Shown: in pieces, positions 48,552-59,987 of the stretch
How positions within the stretch are numbered: position 1 is the stretch's first letter
How the letters are laid out: every line of letters starts with the position of its first letter
DNA from: Babylonia areolata
Taxonomy: Eukaryota > Mollusca > Gastropoda > Neogastropoda > Buccinidae
Reading direction: 5' to 3'
Assembly: GCF_041734735.1 (NCBI RefSeq)
Contig: NC_134891.1
Coordinates: forward strand, 14,683,578 to 14,747,577
Length of the DNA stretch: 64,000 bases
The notes under the pieces: generated by a model
The model's database searches: none
What the model was told of the DNA's origin: nothing
The model's input: only the letters and a program-made list of their open reading frames with translations
Program-made: the position numbers and the translations under genes

Positions 48552-49799
48552 AAGGACAACTTTGTAAGTTTAGGAAGTGGGTTGGAAACAAACAGGTGGG
48601 GTGGTGGTACAGTGTTCCTTTTCACTGTTTCACTGTCCTCTCCCGACAGGGGTAAACATTTTCTGTGGTGTGTGCAAAGTCTTGTTCTGCAGCTCACTGG
48701 ATAACACAGAATGGGAGGGTGGAAGGAGGATGAGGTCCTCTCTAGCAGATGCTTCCATTTCAAACTGGAGAAGCAGGTGTGGTAACTGGAAAGGGTAGCT
48801 GTCCATAGCTAGGGTTGCAGGTAATGACGTCATACAGTTCAAAGGCAGGAGCTGCCAAAACAGAAGCTCTGGGAAAAGTACTTACGTGTGTGTGCGTGCA
48901 TGCCTGCGTGCGCGTGTGTGCATATGTGTGTGTGCGTGTGTTGGAATGGGAGGAGGGGAGACTGGTTGGCATGCAACTGTGGCATTAAATATCACTCAGT
49001 CCAGAAACAAACATTTGTGATTTCTCTTTATCTGTAATTTGGAAGTATTTATCACAAAAAACAAAGACAAAAAAAACCCAACTCATAACACTCTCATGTC
49101 ACATGATTATTGATCTATGATTATTTTTTTTAATGTTGTCAAAGCGTACAAAGAGTCATGTCTTGTTCACACTTGAAATTTAAGTGCTGGCTTGAGGTAA
49201 CTTGAAGAAAATGAATTGATCTTTATTTTCTTTCTTTCTTTTTTTTCTTCTTTCTTTTGATGACCCTCCATGACTCTGCAACAATGTTGTTTTGTGTGTA
49301 CTTCATTCATTCAGTCTGTCTGTCAATCATTGAATATGCATAAAAACAAAACAAAATAGAGAAAAGCAACTGCACCTTTTCCTTGAGAAGACTTCGATGT
49401 GCATTAGTATTCCTAAGCAAACAATACATGTGTCATGTACCAGCTGACCATGAATGAGTGGTGAACAATGAAATGACTGAATACCACAAACATGTATGTC
49501 AGCACTACACACACACTGAAAGGCATGTGACGGAGGAATCTCAAGGGGTCCTGTGTACCTGCACTTTGCACATGACACCTAATCATGCACTGAAGGCTGG
49601 GAGTGGACAGTGTGTGGGAGAGATGGGATGTGGGGGCATGGGTAGGATGAGGGGTGGCCGTGTGTGGGTATCTCGTGTTTTCCTGTGTATGTGCATTTTG
49701 TGTATGTCTGTGTTTGTGGTTATGTTTGTATCTGTGTCTCTGTGTGTATGTGTATGTGAATATATGTATCAGTGTGTGTGCGTGTCTGTCTAACTGTAT
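48552..49799. other. Intergenic sequence, no gene seen
   Basis: Ordinary sequence with a T/G-rich stretch (48885-48945). No exon or known repeat recognised. Confidence 0.45.
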
Positions 49800-50075
49800 G
49801 TCTGTCTGTGAGAGATGGAATGGAGAAACAGTGAAGGGAGACAGAAAGGGAGTGAGAGGGGGGAGAGAGGGGGAGAAAAGAGAGAGGGGAAGAGGGAGAG
49901 AGAGGAGGGAGAGCAGGGGGGAAAGAGAGGGGGGAGAGGGAGAGAGAGAGGGGGGAGAAAGGGGGAAAGAGAGGGGGGAGAGGGAGAGAGAGAGGGGGGA
50001 GAAAGGGGGAAAGAGAGGGGAGGGAGACAGGGGGGTGGTTGGGGGGTGGCAGAGGGAGGGGGGGGAGGGAGGAGA
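49800..50075. repeat. Homopurine (GA/GGA)n tract of about 270 bases
   Basis: Almost pure A/G on the plus strand with GAGAGGGAGAGAGAGGGGGG modules, including two near-identical copies of GAGAGAGAGGGGGGAGAAAG (about 49941 and 49989). Confidence 0.92.
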
Positions 50076-50406
50076 GATTTAATTGATTTATTGATTAGGT
50101 TTCAGGCCCTCACGAAGGAGAAACCTGACTAAAATGAAAATAATGAAACAAACAAAATGTTATTATGTCATGTGTACTTTACTCATTCATTCATCAATTC
50201 ATCCATTCACCCAGTAACTGAATGCAATTCAAGAAACATTACAAAGAAGGACAATACCTTAATATAACATTTTGAAATTGACTGTTGGCAATATTTTTGG
50301 TTGTGTTATTTTCTCTAATTCTTTTAATTGCTTGACAACCAAAACATCAGTTGGCACCTTTCATGACTGCTAACTTTTTCATATAATGCAACATCAAACC
50401 TCTGTG

Positions 50407-50475
<69 letters not shown>

Positions 50476-50704
50476 CTATTTGTGTGACTATGTGTGTGTG
50501 TTCATGAATGCGTCAGTGCCTATGTGTGTGCATGCATGTGTCCATACATATATATGTCTGTGTGTGTGTGTAATTTCTATAAGAAACAGAAAGATACAGT
50601 CAATAAATGAACATGTATGTGTGTGTCATACATTTGTGTATACATGCATGTGTGCATGCACATAATTTGTGTGAGTGTGAGAGTGTGAGAGAGGAGAGAA
50701 AGTG

Positions 50705-50742
<38 letters not shown>

Positions 50743-51049
50743 TGGACAGCTCTGTGCATGTGCGTGTGCATGTGATGTGTGTGTGTACGTTGTGGGAGGA
50801 ATGTGTGTCTGTGTGTTGGGGGTGGAGCGGGGGTGTATGTCTGTATTGTGGATATTGTGGGAGCTGCGGAATATTGGAATGTTCATGAGTGTATATGAGT
50901 GTGTGTGTGGTGGGGGAGGTGATGGGGCTGTGGGGGGTGGGGGGGTATGGGCATGTGTGTGTGCGTGTATGTGTGGGGGGGGGGGGGGGGGTGGCGGGGG
51001 GTATGGGCATATGTGTGTGTGTGTGTGTGTGTACTGTGGAAGCTGCGAT
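50076..51049. repeat. TG microsatellites and a G-run
   Basis: A TG tract of about 33 units at 50408-50474, another at 50707-50740, T/G-rich sequence around both, and an 18-G run at about 50976-50993. No coding signal. Confidence 0.9.
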
Positions 51050-53300
51050 ACATAGAGGCATCAACCACGCTTAGCGCTTGCAAACTTTGGGAAAGGTTTA
51101 AAACCATAAACCACTCCCTCATGAAGGAACACATCCCCTCAAAAACTGTCCGAAACAAATCCAACCATAAACCCAGGATTACCCCTCACAACAAGTCAAT
51201 GAAAAGGAAACTTGCTGGGAAATTTAGAAAGAACAAAACCTCATCTGACCCCTCAGTAAGACGACAGTACCTACAGATGAAGAGCAAAGTACAGCAGGAA
51301 CAACGTCATGCCTACTGGACTTACATCAGCAATATCACTGATCCTCCCAAAAGCGATGACGAGCAGTTGAAAGGAAGCAACCAAAAGTGATTCTGGAATT
51401 ACATCAAATCTCTCAGACACGACAGTACAGTGGTATCTCCACTTCGAGACCAAGGAAGATTATATGCATCCCCAAAAGAAAAGGCCAACATTCTAAACCA
51501 TCAGTACAAGTCGGTCTTCACGAGAGAAAATAGCAGCAAAATCCCAACACCATCGGGAGCGTCCTTCCCTGCAATGGCCGAGATCACGATCGACAAGGAA
51601 GGGGTGTGCAAACTGCTGAAGAACATCAACCCATATAAAGTAGAAGGATCAGATGAGATTCCAGCAAAAGTGTTGAAAGAGTGCGCAAATGAGATCGCAC
51701 CCCTGCTCTATCATTTTCACCAAATTACTGGCAGATGGATGTGTACCAGATGACTGGAAAAGGGCGAACGTGACAGCAGTATTCAAGAAGGGCAACCGTA
51801 ACTCTGCTGCGAACTACAGACCAATCTCCCTCACCAGCATATGCTGTAAGATGCAAGAACACATCCTCGCAAGCAATATCATGCGCCATCTGACCCAACA
51901 TGAAATACTTGATAATTCACAACATGGGTTCAGAGCCAGAAGGAGTTGCGAAACTCAACTACTAACACTGTTCCAAGACATTGCCAAAAACCAGGACAAC
52001 AGACAGCAGACCGACATGGTAATTCTGGACTTCTCCAAAGCCTTTGACAAGGTCCCCCACAAACGCCTCCTCCGTAAGCTGGACCATTATGGTATACAAG
52101 GATCGAAGTTGGACTGGATCAAGGCCTTCCTTTCCGACCACACCCAAATCGTCGTAGTTGACGGCAAAAAATCTGAGCCAGCACCTGTCATCATCGGAGT
52201 CCCACAGGGGACAGTTCTAGGCCCCATCCTATTTTTGATTTACATCAATGATCTGCCTCAGAACATCAACGCTAATACTAGATTGTTTGCTGATGACTGT
52301 ATAGTCTACTCTACCATCAAGACAATCCAAGACTGCAAAATGCTCCAACGAGACCTCAACACACTGTCTAACTGGGAGCAGCGTTGGGGAATGGAATTCC
52401 ACCCAGAAAAATGTGATGTCCTTACCTGTACTACATCAAGGAACCCCATCAGCTACTACTACAAATTAAAAGGACACACCCTCGAGCACATTGACAGCGC
52501 AAAATATCTGGGCGTCGAGATAAGAAATGATCTAAACTGGAAAGGACATGTTATAAGAGTCACCAATAAAGCCAATAGCATGGTAGGCTTCCTAAAAAGG
52601 AATCTAAAAACATCCAATAAAACCACCAAAGCCAACGCCTACCAAACTCTCGTACGCCCGCACCTGGAGTATTGCTCATCAGTCTGGAGCCCGTACAAAG
52701 AAGGCCAAAAGAACAAGATTGAAATGGTGCAAAGAAGAGCAGCACGTTATGTACACATCGACTATGGGTGGACCAGCAGCGTAACATCCATGCTGCAAGA
52801 ACTAGGATGGGAATCCCTCGAATCACGGTGGAACAAAGGCTAACCCTAATGTATAAAATTGTCAGTGGCATTGTAGACATCCCTCCAGACAAATTTCTCA
52901 AGAAAGGATCCAGCAAAACAAGATCAAATCATCGACACAAATTTGTCCATCTTAGCTCCTCCTCTGACCCTTATAAATACATTTTTTCCCCATCAACCAA
53001 CCCCGCCTGGAACTCCCTGCCTGCAACAGCAGCAGAGGCTCCCTCCTTGGTAGCTTTCAAGAGGGAGCTGAACAAGATCACAGTTTAGTCACTGCGAGTG
53101 ACGGTGGGAGGGAATATGTATACATGTTTTTTCTCACTGTCACCCCCTCCGGTAGAAAGATAGGTCTACATAGGTTCTGATTAGGTTTATATAATAGTTG
53201 TTTGTTTGCTTTTTGTTGCTTTTTGTTGCTGTTGTTGTTTTTGACGCCTCCGCGCACAGTTAGTAATGACGGCTGACCTTCCAATTTGAAGAATTCACCA
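51050..53300 (+). mobile_element. CR1-like LINE, RT region nearly complete, 5'-truncated
   Basis: Frames 51060-51387, 51391-51720, 51689-52843 and 52840-53088 join as one ORF2 broken by one stop (TGA at 51388) and two frameshifts (about 51715 and 52838). Motifs in order: GSDEIPAKVLKECANEIAPL, NYRPISLTSICCKMQEHIL, QHGFRARRSCETQL, MVILDFSKAFDKVPHKRLL, VPQGTVLGPILFLIYINDLP, LFADDCIVYS (catalytic FADD), KYLGVEIRNDLNWKGHV, LVRPHLEYCSSVWSPYKEGQ and NPAWNSLPATAAEAPSLVAFK. The endonuclease is absent, consistent with 5' truncation. A 3' untranslated tail follows to about 53.3 kb. Young, because the RT core is fully open. Confidence 0.88.
51689..52843 (+). CDS. CR1-like reverse transcriptase core (LINE ORF2 part)
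   Basis: 384 codons, open. Contains RT motifs from DDWKRANVTAVFKKGN to HLEYCSSVWSP with the catalytic LFADD intact. The start is not a true initiation site: the protein continues upstream in another frame. The frame closes after LESRWNKG by frameshift, with the normal C-terminus resuming in the next frame. Confidence 0.85.
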   Translation: MRSHPCSIIFTKLLADGCVPDDWKRANVTAVFKKGNRNSAANYRPISLTSICCKMQEHILASNIMRHLTQHEILDNSQHGFRARRSCETQLLTLFQDIAKNQDNRQQTDMVILDFSKAFDKVPHKRLLRKLDHYGIQGSKLDWIKAFLSDHTQIVVVDGKKSEPAPVIIGVPQGTVLGPILFLIYINDLPQNINANTRLFADDCIVYSTIKTIQDCKMLQRDLNTLSNWEQRWGMEFHPEKCDVLTCTTSRNPISYYYKLKGHTLEHIDSAKYLGVEIRNDLNWKGHVIRVTNKANSMVGFLKRNLKTSNKTTKANAYQTLVRPHLEYCSSVWSPYKEGQKNKIEMVQRRAARYVHIDYGWTSSVTSMLQELGWESLESRWNKG

Positions 53301-53607
53301 TTCGCTGGCATTAACAGACACTGACAGCTGCTTCACTGAGACCTAACACTCGTTTCGGAGTCCTCTCCTCTATATGTTCCCCATTCATACTTGGTTTTTG
53401 TTGAAAGTGAACACTTCTGCCAGTTTGGCTGATCCGCTGAACTTCGGTTTCAAGAACAAGACGTTGTCACTCCTGTCTCGCACACACTGTCGGACTGGTC
53501 ACTTCCGGGTCGAGGAACGGACTTTACGTAGTTGCTATTTTTAAGTTTTGGAATTTCCGTTGTTCTTCTTTCCGTTACACGACCAACATCGACTTGCCGA
53601 TGAATAT
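53301..53607. other. Intergenic sequence, no gene seen
   Basis: GC-moderate sequence between the LINE tail and a SINE. No signal recognised. Confidence 0.4.
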
Positions 53608-53799
53608 GACATGGGTTTCAGGATCTTTAACGTGCGTATTTGATCTTCTGCGCGCGTATACACACGAAGGGGGTTCAGGCACTAGCAGGTCTACACAAAT
53701 GTTGACCTGGGAGATCGGAAAAATCTCCACCCACCAGGCGCCGTTACCGTGATTCGAACCGGGGACCTTCATATTAAAGTCCTGAACCACTCGGCTGTT
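53608..53799 (-). mobile_element. tRNA-headed SINE, 3'-truncated, copy 3
   Basis: Minus-strand reading: AACAGCCGAGTGGTTCAGGA (A box), GGTTCGAATCACGG (B box), GGAGATTTTTCCGATCTCCC, and GATCAAATACGCACGTTAAA to the break. It matches the first half of the copies at 7479 and 56119. Confidence 0.78.
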
Positions 53800-54065
53800 A
53801 TTTTTAGCATTCTAAATTATTGCACCTATTTTACTGCATTTTTGCGCATGTATGAAAAAGATATCATTAGTAGATGTTGTAACCCATTTTCAATGGATTT
53901 CGACTCTTATTTTGTACGTTATTTCACTCAGTCTTGTGCGGATTCAGTGGTTTTTTGGCTTTACACACAACGTGAATCAATGAAATAACACTGTTTCGGC
54001 TGGGGTTGGGTGAAACTTTACATGTTCCCTCCACTGAGCTGAATGGGAAGGAGTGGCAACCGCGG
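53800..54065. other. Spacer before the TIR element, nothing seen
   Basis: Short ordinary AT-rich sequence. Confidence 0.4.
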
Positions 54066-55140
54066 TAAGGGTACATTCACACTAGGCTGTAACCACGATC
54101 TAACCAAATGGTTACATTGAGGGATGTAACTACCATGAGACAAACTCTAGATTTTTCATACAGCATCTGTGAACGGAAAGCGTCTAACCACTGTCTAACT
54201 ATTAGGCTCCGCCCCTTTTCCCGCGCGTTTTTTGACTGAGAGCAGCAGTTCTCGCTCGCTGGCTGGGTTTTGTTTTGCGCTGAAGTTAGACTGGTGGCAT
54301 CTAACTACCGTTGTAACTTCGTTCTAACTTGAACAAGTTACAAGCCAAGTTACAGGGGTGCTGTGGCTGAGGCGTCATGTACAGATTGGGGTATACTTTT
54401 GTTTTCTGTGGTTCCCGTGGGTTTCCATGAGGTGGGGGGTCTTGAGGTTGTGCATCTCCACCAGCCTGCTGTGACCTGCTGCAACCTGTTGGAACTTGGG
54501 TCTTGTAACTCCCTTGTAACTCCCTTTGAAAGTATAAAAACCCCTTGTTTCAGGGGGGTCTCTTCATTCCATCTTGACCTGTCATCATGAATCGTGGATT
54601 CGTGTAGACGCAGCAAGAAGAACGAAAAAAATGACAGTCAGCCAGCTTAAATACATTCACACTGTGACTGATCAAGTTACAACACGCGTCGATGTAACTC
54701 ACTTTAACTGACCCCAACCATGCAAAGAAGGTTGCAATCACTTGCAGTCGGTTAGCTGTGTCGGGCCAGACAATTTGCATACCGCACGCAGCGTGCGTGC
54801 AAGGCATGCTATTTTGTTTTGACGTCGGAGTTTTTTTTCAAACTCGGCTCCGCCTCTATTTTCTGCTCTAACTCACTGGAACCGATGGGGACTAGTGTGA
54901 ATGCCTTTGTAACCGTTTATAACTTGATCGGGCGATGTAACCTCGAAAAGTTTTTTATCTCCCGAGTCATATTTTTTGGGGCCATCTAACCACCTAGCTA
55001 ACCAAAAATCGGGTCTTCCCGAAAAATCGTCTAACCGATGGGAACCCATTGCAACCAAAAATTCGTGGTTCCAGTGAGTTAGAGAGCGATGTAACCATTT
55101 GGTTAGATCGTGGTTACAGCCTAGTGTGAACGTAGCATAA
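54066..55140. mobile_element. 1.07-kb TIR DNA transposon, non-autonomous, TAA duplications
   Basis: The element (54069-55137) has inverted ends matching over about 46 bp with one mismatch, reading TTCACACTAGGCTGTAACCA, then CGATCTAACCAAATGGTTAC. It is flanked by TAA at 54066-54068 and 55138-55140. TAA fits the TWA target of PIF/Harbinger elements (inference). Internally it is dense in short inverted words around GTAAC and TAACT, with a second inner pair resembling the ends (near 54652 and 54891). No transposase frame. Confidence 0.85.
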
Positions 55141-55380
55141 TAATACAAACAGGCGGCCACGCGCGGCAGCCGGTTCTCCATCTTGCTGGAGGCTGGCAGC
55201 GTATATTTCGCTGCTGGACAGTAGTAGATTATAGACATTTTCAGCAAAATATTTCATCGTTGTTTGGCAATAAATTGCGATAGTTGGTATGGGAAAGAGT
55301 ACTATTTGTTAAAGAAAAAAAAAAGGGGGGGGGGGGGAGGTAGGGGGGCGGGGGCAAACAAACGATCTTTTATTTTTGGA

Positions 55381-55383
<3 letters not shown>
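55141..55383. other. Spacer with A and G runs
   Basis: Contains A9 followed by a G12 run at about 55314-55340. No gene seen. Confidence 0.6.
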
Positions 55384-55423
<40 letters not shown>

Positions 55424-55620
55424 CTCTCTCTCTCTCTCTCCTATAGTCTTGACTATAATAATAATAATGATAACGCCTAATAATAATGATAGTTATAATA
55501 TTAATAATGTTGATAATGATAATACCAACAATTGATAATGATAATAATAACAATATAATGACGACGATGATGATAATAATAATAATAATAATAATAATGA
55601 TAATTAAAGCAACAAATAGT
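55384..55620. repeat. (CT)n tract and ATA/ATAATG-rich low-complexity sequence
   Basis: CT dinucleotides with one TGTG interruption (55384-55440), then ATAATA repeats to about 55612. Confidence 0.92.
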
Positions 55621-55631
55621 TGTCTCAGACA

Positions 55632-55760
55632 GCATCAGTATCAGTATCGATCAGTATCTCAAGGAGGCGTCACTGCGGACAAATCTATATTCGCTACACC
55701 ACATCTGCCACGCAGATGCCTGACCAGCAGCTTAACCCAACGTGCTTAGTCAGGCCTTGT
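55632..55760 (+). repeat. Short interspersed repeat B, copy 4
   Basis: Tandem ATCAGT hexamers, then CTCAAGGAGGCGTCACTGCG, ATTCGCTACACCACATCTGC, GATGCCTGACCAGCAGCTTA and GTGCTTAGTCAGGCCTTG. Close to copy 3 at 42682. Confidence 0.83.
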
Positions 55761-55867
55761 GAAAAAAAGAAGAAAAAAAGAAGTAAATTAATATTAGACA
55801 TAAGAATACGAATACTAGTAAAATAATGATAATGAAAAGGAAAATAGAAATGAAAAAAATAATAAAA

Positions 55868-56762
55868 CAAGAGAGGCAAGGCCTTCAAGACTCACTTGTG
55901 CTACACTTAAAAAAAAAAAAAATCCAAGCTTTTTATGTATTGAGTATAATTTCAAAATGTAATGTTTAAGATGAGAAAGATCAGTTTAAAGCAAATTAAC
56001 TCCCCTAGCAGTAATTACAGAGTAATTTCCCTTTTGTACTATCTGCACCAAAACGTTTCCAAAATAAATAAAACTTCCATGCTTAGCAAAAGAAGTTCCT
56101 GTTTGAACAAAAAAAAGTGACGGGCGCAATAGCCGAGTGGTTAAAGCGTTGGACTGTCAATCTGAGGGTTCCGGGTTCGAATCACGGTGACGGCGCCTGG
56201 TGGGTAAAGGGTGGAGATTTTTACGATCTCCCAGGTCAACATATGTGCAGACCTGCTAGTGCCTGAACTCCCTTCGTGTGTATATGCAAGCAGAAGATCA
56301 AATACGCACGTTAAAGATCCTGTAATCCATGTCAGCGTTCGGTGGGTTATGGAAACAAGAACATACCCAGCATGCACCCCCCCGAAACGGAGTATGGCTG
56401 CCTACATGGCGGGGTAAAAACGGTCATACACGTTAAAAGCCCACTCGTGTGCATACGAGTGAACGCAGAAGAAGAAGAAGAACAAAAAATGATAATAATG
56501 ACCTGCTCTTGTTGTTGGGTCAGAAAATCAGATCAAAGTGCCAAGTTTAGAGAATACAAAAAATATAAATATAACAGTAAATGCAGTTTGCATATAATTA
56601 GGCTTCTTTTTTTCTTTTTTTTTTTTTTGTGCCCATCCCAGAGGTGCAATATTGTTTTAAACAAGATGACTGGAAAGAACTGAATTTTTCCTATTTTTAT
56701 GCCTAATTTCGTGTCAACTGACAACGTATTTGCAGAGAAAATGTCAATGTTAAGTTTACCAC

Positions 56763-56838
<76 letters not shown>

Positions 56839-56895
56839 ACAACCAAACACCGGGTTAAAACATAGGCTCACTTTGTTTACACACGTGAGTCAAAA
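55868..56895 (+). mobile_element. Dispersed repeat family A copy, interrupted by a SINE
   Basis: The 5' part (55868-56104) and 3' part (about 56490-56895) are collinear with 46845-47450. The insert between them is the SINE at 56119-56480. A long CA tract (about 34 units, 56767-56834) sits where other copies have short CA runs. Ends with ACACGTGAGTCAAAAA. Confidence 0.85.
56119..56480 (+). mobile_element. tRNA-headed SINE, copy 2, nested in family A
   Basis: Head GACGGGCGCAATAGCCGAGT, B box GGTTCGAATCACGG, (GAA)n tail. Flanked by a GAACAAAAAA duplication (from 56105 and 56480). Its A and B boxes are the best preserved of the three copies. Confidence 0.87.
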
Positions 56896-57332
56896 ATTAA
56901 TGATAGTGATAAATAAGGATGAAATGAAATGAATAAATAAATGAATAAATTAAAAATAAATTTCGATAAATAAATAATATTTTTTTAAAATATAAAAACA
57001 ACTTTGTCTTTGACAAAGTTCATGTAGCAAATCGTACACTTAAGTAGACAATTGTTGCACATCAATAGAAAGACAGGCAGACAAAGAACTGTGCATGAAT
57101 GGGTGTAAAAGGAAAGAAAATGAAAGAAGACTTTAAAAGAAAAGAGTTAGAAAAGAAAAGGGGGGGTGGGGGGGGGGAGAGAAAGTGTGAAAAATAGGAG
57201 GTTGGAGGCCCCACAATAAACAACAAAAAACAGCGTCATTGTGTGTGTGTGTGACAACAACAACAACAAAAAAGAAGTGGGAAAAATTAGCTAGGAGGCT
57301 GGAGGTCCCACAAACAACAACAACAAAACAAA
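56896..57332. other. AT- and purine-rich spacer, no gene seen
   Basis: Includes an imperfect duplication of GGAGGTTGGAGGCCCCACAA (about 57197 and 57294) and a short TG run. No coding signal. Confidence 0.6.
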
Positions 57333-58313
57333 CAAGAAAGGCAAGGCCTTCAAGACTCACTTGTGATACACTTTTTAAAAAAAAATCAAGCTTTTTATGT
57401 ATTGAGTATAATGCATTTATAAGACGGGGGGACGGACGAAGACATCAAGAGCCGTATCAACAAAGCAAGACACGCCTTCAACACCCTTCGACCAATCTGG
57501 AGATCGACAGCCCTCTCAATCCGCAACAAGATCCGGATTTTTAACACCAACGTGAAGTCGGTTCTACTCTATGGCTCAGAGACGTGGAGAGTGACAAAGA
57601 CCAGCATCCACAAGCTTCAGACATTCACCAACAGATGTCTAAGAAACATCCTAAACATCAGATGGCCAGAGGTTGTCTCCAATGAAGAACTTTGGAACAT
57701 GACAAAACAGGCCCCACTGGAGACGGAAATCAAGAAACGGAAATGGGGATGGATAGGCCATACACTACGCAAGCCTGCAACAAACATCACAAGACAGGCT
57801 CTTGATTGGAACCCACATGGGAAAAGGAAAGTTGGCCGTCCGAAACAGACCTGGCGGAGAAGCATTGAGGCAGAGACAAGGGCGGCCGGAATGACGTGGG
57901 CCGAACTGAAGAGGACCAGCCAGAGCCGGGTGCGTTGGAGGAGTGTTGTTGCAGCCCTATGTTCCCCACGGAATCAAGAGGAATAAGTCAAAGTAAGTCA
58001 TAATGCATTTACTGTTACATTTATATTTTTTGTATTCTCTAAACTTGGCACTTTGATCTGATATTCGACCCAACAAAAGATCTGTCATTATTATCATTTT
58101 TTTGTTCAAACAGGAACTTCTTTTGCTAAGCATGGAAGTTTTATTTATTGCAAACGTTTTGGTGTAGGCAGTAAAACAAGGGAAATTACTCTGCTGGGGA
58201 ACTTAGTTTGCTTTAAACTGATCTTTCTCATCTTAAACATTACATTTTGAAATTATACTCAATAAATAAAAAGCTTGCATTTAAAAAAAAAAAAGTGCAT
58301 CACAAGTGAGTCT
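57333..58313. mobile_element. Family A snap-back copy (inverted arms), interrupted by a LINE
   Basis: 57333-57419 is the 5' start of family A in plus sense. 58000-58313 is the 5' half of family A in minus sense, ending GTCTTGAAGGCCTTGCCTCT. Without the LINE between them, the two form one element with the same end at both sides, a foldback. The shared ends are about 85 bp. Confidence 0.72.
57420..57999 (+). mobile_element. 5'-truncated RTE-like LINE, 12-bp duplications
   Basis: ATAATGCATTTA at 57408-57419 and 58000-58011 flanks a 580-bp insert. The insert is an open C-terminal frame from about 57428 to 57986: GTDEDIKSRINKARHAFNTL, NTNVKSVLLYGSETWRVTKT, RCLRNILNIRW, RKWGWIGHTLRKPATNITRQ, GKRKVGRPKQTWRRSIEAE, SRVRWRSVVAALCSPRNQEE and stop. 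A short AAGTCAAAGTAAGTC repeat ends it, a tail type known in RTE elements. Confidence 0.85.
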
Positions 58314-58780
58314 TGAAGGCCTTGCCTCTCTTGTTTCAAAATGTAATGTTTAAGATGAGAAAGATCAGTTTAAAGCAAATTAACTCCACTAGCATTACAG
58401 AGTAATTTCCCTTTTTTATTATCTGCACCAAAACGTTTGCAAAATAAATAAAACTTCCATGCTTAGCAAAAGAAGTTCCTGTTTGAACCAAAAATGATAA
58501 TAATGACTGCTCTAGCTGTTGGGTCAGAATATCAGATCAAAGTGCCAAGTTTAGAGAATACAAAAAATATAACAGTAAATGCAGTTTGCAGATAATTAGG
58601 CTTCATTCTTTATTTTTTTGTGCCCATCCCAGAAGCGCAATATTGTTTTAAACAAGATGACTGGAAAGAACTGAATTTTTCCTATTTTTATGCCAAATTT
58701 GGTGTCAACTGACACACACAGACAACCGAACACCGGGTTAAAACATAGACTCACTTTGTTTACACAAGTGAGTCAACAAG
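58314..58780 (+). repeat. Dispersed repeat family A, 5'-truncated copy
   Basis: TTCAAAATGTAATGTTTAAG to CACAAGTGAGTCAACAAG, lacking the first ~90 bases. It abuts the inverted arm at 58313. Confidence 0.82.
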
Positions 58781-59009
58781 AAAACAACAGCCAAAAACAG
58801 TGTGTGTGTGTGTGTGTGTGCTATCACCTTTATCTCGTTTTCTTTCTTTGCCCCCCTCCCTCCTGTAAGTTTTCGTCGCAGTTAACATTTTACAGCTGAG
58901 TAACCAATTTCTCTCTCCCTCTCTCTCTTGTCCATTTGTTTGGAGACATTAAAACCAAGGTAATTTTCAGGCACATCAGATTTGCCAGCTTAATTTAAGA
59001 CTCAGAGAG
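58781..59009. other. Spacer with a (TG)n run and CT-rich sequence
   Basis: A TG run at about 58800-58820 and CTCTCT runs near 58910. No gene seen. Confidence 0.6.
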
Positions 59010-59987
59010 AGAGGGAGAGGCGCGCGCGCCAGGCAGCAAGATGGCAGCCTGCTAGCGCGCGGCCGGCCTCCCTTCTTCCCCTCCATACTTTTGAGCGCGA
59101 TGGTCCCCCCGGCCCCCACTCCCGTATGTATGTCATGTCAGATAGATATATCTGCTGCTGGTAACCTGGATCCCAGTACTACCTGTCACAGGGTCCTCCC
59201 GAAACCTGGAGGGGGTCAGGCTGGTGTTCTCCTGACCCACTCCCGGGAGGGTCACTACCTTGTCGTGGTCGGGAGGCTTAGTGGCCAGTGATCGAGCGAG
59301 CTATGTCGGCGGGGGCATCAGTGCTTCTTGGGGTTTGGTGCTCTGATTCCAGGTCTTAATTGACAGCCTACATAGCCATCGTAGCTGTCAGGGCTGAATA
59401 AGTGGTGGTTTTGTACTGATGCCCCTGATAGGGCTTCCCATGCCGAACAGGTCGTGAGTGAGGCCCAAACTAAACGTGACCCACTGTCCCTTTCGCTGTT
59501 CTCTATTCTTCTTTTTACTGCCTCTTTTCTGTCCTCAGCTCCCCATCAAGCCTTCTTTTCCACATTCTTTTTTTCTCTGCGGCCTTCTTTAGGCCCGCCG
59601 TGTTTGTCGTGCGGCGCGACCTGTGATGGAGGGGAATGAGATCCTGGGGATTGAGAGAGCACGCTGCTCTCAACACATCCCTTTGGCTCGGACCTCTCCT
59701 AAGACAGGCGGCACACATTGGCCCGTGTGTGTCAATCGGCTACCCCTTCGTGGGGCTGGGTCAAGACTGGCAGTTTAGTGGCTGACGAAGGTAACCCCCG
59801 TAGTGCTCGGTTCTCTGTCCCCTGGAGCTGGGCATGATCGGGGGGGAACACGTTGGAGCTGGACTGTTGGTCGTATATCCCTCCCGAAACCTGGAAGGGG
59901 TCAAGCTGGTGTTCCCTTGACCCTGGCCCCTAAGTTGGACCCCATGGTGGGTGGGTAAGGGAGGGATGAATTCAATTTTTTTTCAAC

